Positions 1-4,896 of a DNA stretch of 18,244 nucleotides are shown here, piece after piece. The stretch covers positions 1 to 18,244 of the forward strand of contig JAWOBE010000044.1 in assembly GCA_046498185.1 (NCBI GenBank), given 5' to 3'. Each line of letters begins with the position of its first letter. Position 1 is the first letter of the stretch. The DNA is from CAYXDR01 sp046498185 (GTDB lineage Bacteria; Desulfobacterota; DSM-4660; Desulfatiglandales; Desulfatiglandaceae). A model generated the notes under the pieces. The model saw only the letters and a list, made by a program, of their open reading frames with translations, was not told where the DNA came from and made no database searches. Position numbers and translations under genes: made by a program.

Positions 1-140
1 AAATCCATTTTCGTTTGATCGTATAATGCTACCTTAATGTGTGCCTCCTTTCTGTAGAAAGTAGGGTATCAAACAATCCCAAAATCCAGAAAGGAGGCAC
101 ACATTATGGGAGCATTATACGATCAAATGAAGATGGATTT
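1..140. repeat. 54-bp imperfect inverted repeat with 32-nt spacer
   Basis: Positions 1-54 are the reverse complement of 87-140 with four mismatches in 54; the spacer is 55-86. Both arms carry an AGGAGG ribosome-binding site followed by the same start-of-gene sequence. The right arm retains ATG (106-108); in the left arm the equivalent codon reads AAG. The structure is thus two head-to-head copies of one gene's 5' end, the minus-strand copy having lost its start. The left arm begins at the window edge, so the repeat may be longer. Confidence 0.85.
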
Positions 141-168
141 GGGTGTCACAGAATCGGTCGTATGTTAA
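106..168 (+). pseudogene. 5' remnant of a probable tyrosine-recombinase (integrase) gene
   Basis: An ATG sits 8 nt after AGGAGG (92-97) and opens a reading frame of only 20 codons, starting MGALYDQMKMDLG and ending at TAA 166-168. The start resembles the N-terminus of tyrosine recombinases of mobile elements, which commonly open with a Met-x-x-Leu-Tyr-Asp-x-Met pattern ahead of the SAM-like domain. That resemblance is from memory and the fragment is short. No catalytic R/H/R/Y region follows. The strong ribosome-binding site on a truncated frame, and the attachment-site remnant 130 bp downstream, favour a broken integrase. The mirror copy at 1-35 on the minus strand lacks a start codon. It could instead be a short leader peptide. 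Confidence 0.4.
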
Positions 169-213
169 CCGTCCACAGAACAGGCCAACCCTCGGCGGCA
201 AGCCCTCCAATAT

Positions 214-241
214 TTTGCCACCCTTTGCCAATTCTTTGCCA
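214..241 (+). repeat. Three phased TTTGCCA heptamers, possible integrase arm-type sites
   Basis: TTTGCCA occurs at 214-220, 224-230 and 235-241, a spacing of 10 and 11 bp (one helical turn). They lie between the recombinase remnant and the tRNA-derived core at 274-303. Tyrosine integrases of phages and integrative elements use short direct repeats flanking the core as arm-binding sites, so the position fits. Binding is inferred. Confidence 0.4.
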
Positions 242-273
242 GATGCCCCGGAAACGTTGTAAAATAAGGCTAT

Positions 274-303
274 TCGCTGGTTCAAATCCAGTCGTCCCGA
301 CCA
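274..303 (+). other. tRNA 3'-end fragment, probable attachment site (attR-like)
   Basis: Positions 276-292 form a T-arm: GCTGG, loop TTCAAAT, CCAGT. It is followed by the acceptor strand CGTCCCG, discriminator A and CCA (293-303), then a T-rich stretch. No D-arm, anticodon arm or matching 5' acceptor strand (CGGGACG) lies in the preceding 80 bp, so this is not a complete tRNA gene. The acceptor/T-arm combination is compatible with a tRNA-Pro (inference). Tyrosine integrases often duplicate a tRNA 3' end, leaving the copy at the far boundary of the element. Here element-like sequence lies left and chromosome-like sequence right. Confidence 0.6.
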
Positions 304-562
304 TCTTTTTATTATAATTTCAACTACTTATGGTTTAATCCGCAGTATTGCCATATCCTCGGGCAGCAGATAGAGAAATTTGGCTTTTAAATCTAGCGAT
401 ACCCTGCTGCCTATTTTTCCCCGTTCAGTTTTCGCCTGAGAACGCCCGAGACCCAAATCTTAAATCTGGAACAGGGAATGTCGAATCCCGCGCAGCGGCC
501 CCACCACACACGCACCGCAGGCGCTAACACCAACGCGCCCGCTCTGCGGCCCCCCAACACCC

Positions 563-589
563 TTGCAGGTCGTGGTGAATTGCTATAAT
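563..589 (+). promoter_or_regulatory. Candidate promoter for the epimerase gene
   Basis: A perfect -10 box TATAAT (584-589) is preceded by TG at the extended -10 position (TGCTATAAT). A -35-like TTGCAG (563-568) lies 15 bp upstream, shorter than ideal, so recognition would lean on the extended -10. The start site would be near 596, giving a leader of about 125 nt before 723. Confidence 0.45.
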
Positions 590-699
590 GTTTTGAAAAG
601 AGGATATCACGACGGAAAATGCCGTCAATCCTTTCTAAACCAAGGCTTTCAACAACTGGGTGAATTGCAGGCAGAGTATGACAGATAAGGATTTCTAAC

Positions 700-716
700 T
701 CCTAACGCTTTTAGGA
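700..716 (+). promoter_or_regulatory. Hairpin masking the epimerase ribosome-binding site
   Basis: TCCTAA (700-705) pairs with TTAGGA (711-716) across a five-base loop. The AGGA in the 3' arm (713-716) is the Shine-Dalgarno sequence of the gene starting at 723. The stem is short, so any effect on translation is inferred. Confidence 0.35.
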
Positions 717-722
717 AAAAAC

Positions 723-1718
723 ATGTCTCCAGAAATTAACGAATTTTTCACAAACAAACGCATCCTCGTCACCGGCGGCGCCGGCTTTATCGGCTCCAAT
801 CTCTGTGAAGCGCTCCTGGCAAAAGGCGCCCGGGTTGTGTGCCTGGACAACTTTTCCACCGGCTACCCCAAAAACATCCTGGAGTTTACCGCAAAGCCGG
901 CTTTCAAGCTGATCGTGGGCGACATCCGCAACCCGGCCGACTGCGAAAAGGCCTGCGCCGGGGTCGACTACGTCCTGCACCACGCCGCCTTGGGTTCGGT
1001 GCCCCGTTCCATCGAGGATCCGGCCACCACCGATGCGGTGAATGTCGGCGGTTTCGTCAACATGCTCATTGCGGCGAGGGATGCCGGCGTCAAACGCTTC
1101 ATCTACGCGGCCAGCTCATCCACCTACGGCGATAGCGCGGAGCTCCCCAAGACCGAGGAAAAAATCGGCCGCCCGCTGTCGCCCTACGCGGTCACGAAAT
1201 ACGTGAACGAGCTGTATGCCGACGTCTTCGCCCGAACCTACGGCATGGAAACGATCGGCTTACGGTATTTCAATGTCTTCGGCCCGCGCCAGGACCCCGA
1301 AGGCGCCTATGCCGCGGTGATTCCCAAGTTCGTCATGCAGTTCATGGCACACGACTCCCCCGTCATCAACGGCGACGGCAGCTTTTCGCGGGATTTCACT
1401 TACATCGACAACGTCATCCAGATCAACGAGCTCGCCATGAAGGCTGAAAATTCCGAGTCCCTGAACACCGTTTACAACGTGGCCGTAGGCGAACGAATCA
1501 GCCTCAACGATCTGGCCGATACCTTGAAAGGCCTCCTCTCCGCCCATGATCCGGCGATCGCCGATCTCCCCATTCTTCATGGTCCGGAACGGCTCGGCGA
1601 TGTCCCCCACTCCCAGGCTTCCATCGAAAAAGCCCGCCGCCTGCTGGGCTATAACCCCCAATACAACGTCCAGGATGGGCTAAAGGAAGCCGTAACGTGG
1701 TACGCGGACAATCTGTGA
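723..1718 (+). CDS. NAD-dependent UDP-sugar 4-epimerase (WbpP/GalE class)
   Basis: A 331-residue extended short-chain dehydrogenase/reductase. It has the NAD-binding glycine motif TGGAGFIG (17-24), the LDNFSTG segment after beta-2 (41-47), a Ser/Thr-rich SSSTYG strand (131-136) and the catalytic YxxxK as Tyr155-Lys159 (SPYAVTKY). LRYFNVFGPRQDP and the C-terminal GDGSFSRDFTYIDNV are typical of UDP-N-acetylglucosamine/UDP-glucose 4-epimerases of the WbpP/TviC group, which supply UDP-GalNAc-type sugars for surface polysaccharide. The exact substrate cannot be read from sequence. Length fits the family. The start has AGGA six bases upstream, inside a small hairpin. No glycosyltransferase neighbours are visible and the gene stands alone beside an attachment-site scar, so it may be the edge of a surface-polysaccharide locus or a displaced copy. 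Confidence 0.9.
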   Translation: MSPEINEFFTNKRILVTGGAGFIGSNLCEALLAKGARVVCLDNFSTGYPKNILEFTAKPAFKLIVGDIRNPADCEKACAGVDYVLHHAALGSVPRSIEDPATTDAVNVGGFVNMLIAARDAGVKRFIYAASSSTYGDSAELPKTEEKIGRPLSPYAVTKYVNELYADVFARTYGMETIGLRYFNVFGPRQDPEGAYAAVIPKFVMQFMAHDSPVINGDGSFSRDFTYIDNVIQINELAMKAENSESLNTVYNVAVGERISLNDLADTLKGLLSAHDPAIADLPILHGPERLGDVPHSQASIEKARRLLGYNPQYNVQDGLKEAVTWYADNL

Positions 1719-2163
1719 AAAGGCCGCGCAGCTGCAAATGAAAATCTGGCAGGGGAGTGAATTGGGAGGTCTGGTGCCCAGAATTGCCCAATACGGACCC
1801 ATACCTGTGGGAGCGATTTGCAATCGCGATTTGGCCGCTCCCCGGCATTCCATATTCATATTCAATATTTCGCTTCGCGGTATTGGCGCCAGTGTTGGTG
1901 GCGCCTCCAGCGCTGTCCGAACGCCACCCCCACCCTCCGCCCGATGCCAAAATCCTGTCAATCCTCTCTAAAATTCGGAATGATGCCAAATCTTTTAAAT
2001 ATAGCCACAAGATGCACAGAAATCACAAAAATTAAGAAATAATTTATTTCTTTGCGCTTTTGCGCCTCAGCGCGATGCAAAAACCCTGACTTTGCCCTTG
2101 ACCAGCTGAAGAAAATGTTAAAACTGTATTTAAACATTCAATGGTCATTTCAGGGAGGTCATT
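1719..2163. repeat. Repeat-filled gap between epimerase and mazE-like gene
   Basis: No gene is supported. Segments shared with other gaps are: GTGTTGGTGGCGCCT near 1892-1906 (also near 18076-18090); AATCCTGTC plus AATCCTCTC (1951-1968), an inverted copy of the ACAGGATT unit; a 26-nt block at 2005-2030 that is the exact reverse complement of 4801-4826; and an inverted GCATCGCGC (2070-2078). The stretch is a mosaic of the window's dispersed repeat modules. Confidence 0.65.
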
Positions 2164-2475
2164 ATGACCGAAGCGGTTTTGAATATTAAACGATGGGGAA
2201 ACAATCCAGGGGTTCGCCTGCCTGCTCCGGTGGCTGGAGCAGCGCGTTTGTGCGTAGATCAGCGTGTACGCATCTCCGTAGAAGACAGGGCCATCGTGAT
2301 CCGGGCTCTAGAAGAAGCCGAGCCGACTTTGAAGGAAAGGCTTGCTTTCTTTGACCCGGCCAGGCATGGAGGAGAAGTCATGCGGAGTGCGAGGCCGCAT
2401 CTTTTAAAGAGGTTGCCGGATGTTTTCTTTGCTGATGTATGCAAGCGTCTGAATCAGATCGTGCAGTTGGCGTAG
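2164..2475 (+). CDS. MazE-like antitoxin fused to a MazF C-terminal tail (remnant)
   Basis: Residues 1-50 are an AbrB/MazE swapped-hairpin DNA-binding domain: KRWGNN-GVRLP, then ARLCVDQRVRISVEDRAIVI. They are followed by the MazE toxin-binding region with the characteristic TLKERLAFFDPARHGGE (55-71). MazE proteins normally stop soon after HGGE, but this frame continues RSARPHLLKRLPDVFFADVCKRL. That aligns by eye with the C-terminal helix of MazF toxins (R-[KS]-A-[KR] ... RLP[ED]-x-V-x-A-[ED]-V-x-x-[KR]-[IL]). The simplest reading is an in-frame deletion joining the 3' part of mazE to the 3' end of mazF near 2380. No separate mazF follows. NNPG and APVAGA replace the usual NSLG and AA(I/V)AR, suggesting decay. 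GGGAGG lies about six bases upstream of the start. MazE identity is confident; the MazF tail is a manual alignment. Confidence 0.7.
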   Translation: MTEAVLNIKRWGNNPGVRLPAPVAGAARLCVDQRVRISVEDRAIVIRALEEAEPTLKERLAFFDPARHGGEVMRSARPHLLKRLPDVFFADVCKRLNQIVQLA

Positions 2476-2784
2476 GTGCATAAAACGTTTTGCAGCACTA
2501 TTTTAAAGTCTGACAGGATCAACAGGATCAACAGGATAAAAAACACAAAACAAAAACATCTTGTAAATCCCTAAAATCCTGTTTAAATTTCAAATCCCTC
2601 ACTCATAAACTTCATGGTAAGTTAGCCGGTCTTCCATCTTTGCTGGACACCGGTGCCCTCGGGGCGAAGGTTCAGCGATGAGAAGCTTGATATTTAAAAA
2701 CGGCGATGGACTCAACATAGATAAGGGTGGGTTGATGGGTTCCCAGACTTGGGGAACCTGGGGAGAAGGCGGAGGTGAGTCCTA
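2476..2784. repeat. Gap holding repeat modules and a small hairpin
   Basis: There is no gene. It holds three tandem 9-mers (2512-2538), a block sharing CACCGGTGCCCTCG with 4589-4602 (2648-2661), and a hairpin GGTTCCC/GGGAACC (2738-2744 and 2752-2758) without a T-tract, just beyond the stop of the minus-strand antitoxin gene. Confidence 0.6.
2512..2538 (+). repeat. Three tandem 9-nt ACAGGAT-type units
   Basis: GACAGGATC, AACAGGATC and AACAGGATA are consecutive. Related triplets occur at 4411-4437 and 18114-18140, and inverted units at 1951-1968. Confidence 0.8.
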
Positions 2785-3120
2785 TCATTTGCTGGATGCT
2801 GAAATGAGGTGCTCATTTTTGAATTTCTTGAGAGTCAACACATCAAAAGTATAAGCGCGGCCAGCCTTGCAAGCCGACAGACGCCCCTTTTTGACCCACC
2901 TTCTCAGCGTTACCTCCGAAATCCCGAGATATTCTGAAGCCTCCTTCAGATTGAATGGTTTTACGGCAATGTCTGCTTGCCAACGCTTCAAATCCAGCAC
3001 CTCAGGAGCGTCTTGGTGTGGCCCCATTATCCCATATTTTAAGATGTGCACCGCCAGCCTTTTCTTTTCCTTTTCAGGAAGCTGGTGGATTGCGTCAATG
3101 ACGTTCTCTGCAGTGTGCAT
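2785..3120 (-). CDS. Excisionase-like HTH protein, probable antitoxin partner of the RelE-type toxin
   Basis: The start at 3120 gives 111 residues; it has GGAGG five bases upstream, embedded in the last codons of the toxin gene. An alternative ATG at 3132 would overlap the toxin and has a worse-placed ribosome-binding site. The N-terminal half is helical (AIHQLPEKEKKRLAVHILKYG). The second half is an excisionase/MerR-like winged HTH: FNLKEASEYLGISEVTLRRWVKKGRLSA followed by GRAYTF, the usual wing. It directly follows a RelE/ParE-type toxin gene on the same strand, the toxin-first order known from higBA-type systems. It probably neutralises the toxin and binds the promoter at 3419-3446. That role is inferred from context; the HTH is clear. 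Confidence 0.75.
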   Translation of the reverse strand: MHTAENVIDAIHQLPEKEKKRLAVHILKYGIMGPHQDAPEVLDLKRWQADIAVKPFNLKEASEYLGISEVTLRRWVKKGRLSACKAGRAYTFDVLTLKKFKNEHLISASSK

Positions 3121-3122
3121 AG

Positions 3123-3410
3123 TTACCTCCATGTTCCTTTCAGATATTTTTTGAGATCTCTGTAAAAATTCTCATGAGGGCCAGCCTGATATAGAATCAG
3201 TGAATCGTCTTCAAGTTTATAAGCCATTAGCGTCAATTGGCGGCCAATGCTGAATTTGTATACTCGAAAACCCTCCAGATCTCCTTTTTTGGATTCACCG
3301 ATGGTCGGATCCGAGATGATATCCTCAACGGCATCCAAGACCGCCTGTTGAAAATGCCGTGGAAGCCTTTTTATATACTTTTTGAATGGCGGCATCTGGA
3401 AAATTTCCAT
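3123..3410 (-). CDS. RelE/ParE-family type II toxin
   Basis: A 95-residue protein with the compact RelE/ParE layout: an N-terminal strand (MEIFQMPPFKKYIKRLP), two helices (FQQAVLDAVEDIISDP), then the beta-sheet GFRVYKFSIGRQLTLMAYKLEDDSLILYQAGPHENFYRDLKKYL. The R-x-Y-K-F strand, R-Q-L-T-L-M-A-Y and final GPHENFYRDLKKY fit RelE-like ribosome-dependent mRNA interferases. Catalytic residues vary in this superfamily, so activity is not proven. First gene of a toxin-antitoxin pair; the next gene starts 2 nt after its stop. The -10 box lies so close that the start at 3410 would be nearly leaderless; Met6 (3395) is a possible alternative. Confidence 0.8.
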   Translation of the reverse strand: MEIFQMPPFKKYIKRLPRHFQQAVLDAVEDIISDPTIGESKKGDLEGFRVYKFSIGRQLTLMAYKLEDDSLILYQAGPHENFYRDLKKYLKGTWR

Positions 3411-3418
3411 GTTAAAAG

Positions 3419-3446
3419 ATTATCATATCTTATCATATCTTGTCAA
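3419..3446 (-). promoter_or_regulatory. Promoter with direct-repeat operator for the toxin-antitoxin pair
   Basis: On the minus strand, TTGACA (3441-3446) is followed after 16 bp by GATAAT (3419-3424). The spacer contains a tandem direct repeat: TATCATATCT at 3421-3430 and again at 3431-3440 on the plus strand. A repeat inside the spacer is a typical place for autorepression by a toxin-antitoxin complex. Predicted transcription start is about 3412, next to the ATG at 3410. Confidence 0.6.
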
Positions 3447-3479
3447 AAGGCCATTTTTCGGAACAACAGGGGGCTTTGT

Positions 3480-3506
3480 GCATCGCGCGGGGACGCCAAG
3501 GCGCCC
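3480..3506 (+). repeat. GCATCGCGC repeat module between two toxin-antitoxin loci
   Basis: GCATCGCGC (3480-3488) followed by GGACGCCAAGGCGCC, close to the modules at 4441 and 18144. It separates the divergently transcribed RelE-type and TumE-type loci. Confidence 0.6.
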
Positions 3507-3543
3507 CGGAGGTCACGGACGGGTTCGAGATTGACAGCGATTC

Positions 3544-3571
3544 TTGAAACTTGTAATCTGAACGTTATAAT
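3544..3571 (+). promoter_or_regulatory. Promoter for the TumA/TumE-like operon
   Basis: TTGAAA (3544-3549), 16 bp spacer, TATAAT (3566-3571). Transcription would start near 3578, about 68 nt before the preferred ATG at 3646. AGTAAAGTACT (3591-3601) downstream is a possible operator half-site arrangement. Confidence 0.6.
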
Positions 3572-3645
3572 TTTATTTTTTTAAGAGCGTAGTAAAGTAC
3601 TGTGATTCATACGTTTTGAAGAGTCATTCCGAAGGTTTTTTAGAT

Positions 3646-3960
3646 ATGGACAGCATTATTGATTCTAAATTTACCGAAAACACAGAAGCCATTATTGCTC
3701 AATTTGGTTTTAAAGATTTAAAATCTTTTATAAAAAACCAAGCATTGCTTATGCTTTTGGCTAAAATTGAAAAATTCGAAGCCGAAAACAAACGATTTGA
3801 GAGAAAGCATCATTGCTCTTTTGATGTGTTTCAGAAGAAAATGGAACAGATGCTCGGCATTGAAGATTTCGAAAAAGACGATGATTATTTGGATTGGCGA
3901 TTTGCAGTAGAGGCTAAGAACAGGCTTCAGAGGCAAAAGCTGGAACTCGAAAATGCTTGA
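3646..3960 (+). CDS. TumA-like antitoxin (probable)
   Basis: The start at 3646 gives 104 residues: GAAGG lies ten bases upstream of this ATG, whereas the only longer option starts at TTG 3616. The protein is charged and mostly helical. An N-terminal segment FGFKDLKSFIKNQALLMLLAKIEKFEAENKRFE has the look of a small DNA-binding or dimerisation unit; a coiled-coil-like middle and an acidic FEKDDDYLDWRFAVEAKNRLQ tail follow. Its stop overlaps the start of the TumE-like gene by 8 nt (ATGCTTGA), the usual antitoxin-then-toxin coupling. I recognise it mainly by that partner; its own family is uncertain. Both genes are AT-richer than their neighbours, which suggests recent transfer. Confidence 0.65.
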   Translation: MDSIIDSKFTENTEAIIAQFGFKDLKSFIKNQALLMLLAKIEKFEAENKRFERKHHCSFDVFQKKMEQMLGIEDFEKDDDYLDWRFAVEAKNRLQRQKLELENA

Positions 3961-4309
3961 TCTAATTGCCAGGCATGAGCAATATATCAAGTCCTTTCAA
4001 GTGCTTTTATATGAAAAAGAAGGTGAAATTTTTCGCTTTAAAGCGGAACTGACCTTTAAGGATGAATCGAAAATTTTCATTAAGGAATATGTTTTCAAGG
4101 GCAGTGAAAGGAAATATGCTTATCATTGGACGGATCCTTCCGGGAATTTAATTTGTCGTTGGGACAATGCCGCTCATTCGCCTGATATCTTAACTTTTCC
4201 TCATCATAAACATATAAATGGCGCGGTCGATGCATCTAGCGAGACATCTCTCGCCGATGTATTGGGGGTCATCGTCAAGACGCTTGATTTTGAAAAACGG
4301 CGCCAATAG
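3953..4309 (+). CDS. TumE-family toxin (DUF6516-like)
   Basis: A 118-residue protein: LIARHEQYIKSFQVLLYEK, then alternating beta-strands (GEIFRFKAELTFKDESKIFIKEY), then the hallmark block YAYHWTDPSGNLICRWDNAAHSP followed by LTFPHHKH, ending with SSETSLADVLGVIVKTL. The YxxHW...W/YDNAxHxP and FPHHKH motifs match what I know of TumE toxin family members, found next to small antitoxin genes. Proximity and the 8-nt overlap with the preceding gene agree. The biochemical activity is not readable here. The gene ends at 4309, just before a repeat-rich gap. Confidence 0.75.
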   Translation: MLDLIARHEQYIKSFQVLLYEKEGEIFRFKAELTFKDESKIFIKEYVFKGSERKYAYHWTDPSGNLICRWDNAAHSPDILTFPHHKHINGAVDASSETSLADVLGVIVKTLDFEKRRQ

Positions 4310-4377
4310 CGACCTGTACTTGTGAAATGCCGGCGATCGTAGTGCTTTGTGGCCTGGCGGGAGATTTGGCATCGCGC

Positions 4378-4541
4378 GGTGGCGCCTGCGGCGCGGGGTT
4401 TATAATTTTAGACAGGATTGACTGGATTTTCAGGATGTTGGCATCGCGCCAAGGCGCCAAGGCGCTAAGAAAAGCGGGAAAACCGGGAGGCGGAAACTCA
4501 TCGGTGAATGACGATGAAGATATACGCCCGGTAAAATAAAC
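4378..4541 (+). repeat. 164-bp dispersed repeat, copy 1
   Basis: It begins GGTGGCGCCTGCGGCGCGGG and ends ATAAAATAAAC-like (GTAAAATAAAC). The same order of motifs occurs at 18081-18244 in the same orientation and the same length: GACAGGATT units, GATGTTGGCATCGCGC, AAGGCGC, GAAACTCATCG, TGAATGACGATGA, GATATACG. Roughly four fifths of bases agree by eye. Confidence 0.8.
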
Positions 4542-4580
4542 ACGTTCATTTTTCCGGACGCACATCCTCCTCTACACCTG

Positions 4581-4627
4581 TGCTGCCGCACCGGTGCCCT
4601 CGCATGCGAGGGGTCACCGATGAGAGA
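4581..4627 (+). repeat. Repeat block with perfect 16-nt palindrome
   Basis: TGCTG...CACCGGTGCCCTCG and ...CGATGAGA are shared with 2641-2682. Here the centre is CCCTCGCATGCGAGGG (4597-4612), flanked by GGTG (4593-4596) and CACC (4615-4618), so it can fold into a long hairpin. There is no T-tract. Confidence 0.65.
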
Positions 4628-4674
4628 TTTCGTATTCCCCGTAGGCCGCGGGTTTCCATACCCGACATGTTATC

Positions 4675-4726
4675 GTTGTCAGCGAAGCGGTTGTCGTTGT
4701 CGTAATCGATATACCATCGGCGTCGG
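4675..4726 (+). repeat. GTTGTCGTTGTCGTAATCG block, copy 1
   Basis: GTTGTCAG, then CGAAGCGG, then GTTGTCGTTGTCGTAATCG, then ATCGGCGTCGG. The same series appears at 17945-18024 with short insertions. Confidence 0.7.
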
Positions 4727-4800
4727 TAGCGGCTGTTTTCGGTGAATTGGCCGCAACAAGACACAAGAGACACAAAAAAGTAATTAAATAATCTTTTAAA

Positions 4801-4826
4801 TTTTGTGATTTCTGTGCATCTTGTGG
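4801..4826 (-). repeat. 26-nt module, inverted copy of 2005-2030
   Basis: Exact reverse complement of 2005-2030 over 26 nt (CCACAAGATGCACAGAAATC plus CACAAAA). Both lie in gaps between genes. Confidence 0.85.
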
Positions 4827-4896
4827 CGATCCCCAAGGTATGTTGCATCGCGCGGTGGCGCCTGCGGCCGCTTGAAACCTATCGGAGGCTTGGGGG

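Larger units (their letters stand above)
304..722. other. Non-coding gap with promoter and RBS hairpin
   Basis: I see no convincing gene. The stretch at 480-560 is C-rich with loosely repeated CGCAGCGGCCCC/CTCTGCGGCCCC segments. A candidate promoter (563-589) and a hairpin over the epimerase ribosome-binding site (700-716) are listed separately. The segment GTCAATCCTTTCTAAA near 623-638 is a short relative of the dispersed repeat at 1950-1975. Confidence 0.5.
4310..4896. repeat. 587-bp gap made of dispersed repeat modules
   Basis: No gene is supported; open frames here are translations of repeats. In order: a 164-bp block (4378-4541) recurring at the right end of the window; a block with CACCGGTGCCCTCG and a perfect 16-nt palindrome (4581-4627); a GTTGTC-rich block (4675-4726); a 26-nt segment (4801-4826) inverted relative to 2005-2030; and a final GCATCGCGC-GGTGGCGCCTGCGG module (4845-4867). 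Confidence 0.7.

Noticed and set aside
2512..2538. CRISPR array from regularly repeated ACAGGATC
   Set aside because: Units are only 9 nt and directly adjacent without spacers; there are no cas genes.
4546..4848. 100-codon minus-strand frame in the gap before prfC
   Set aside because: It translates the dispersed repeat modules; the same DNA elsewhere does not keep the frame.
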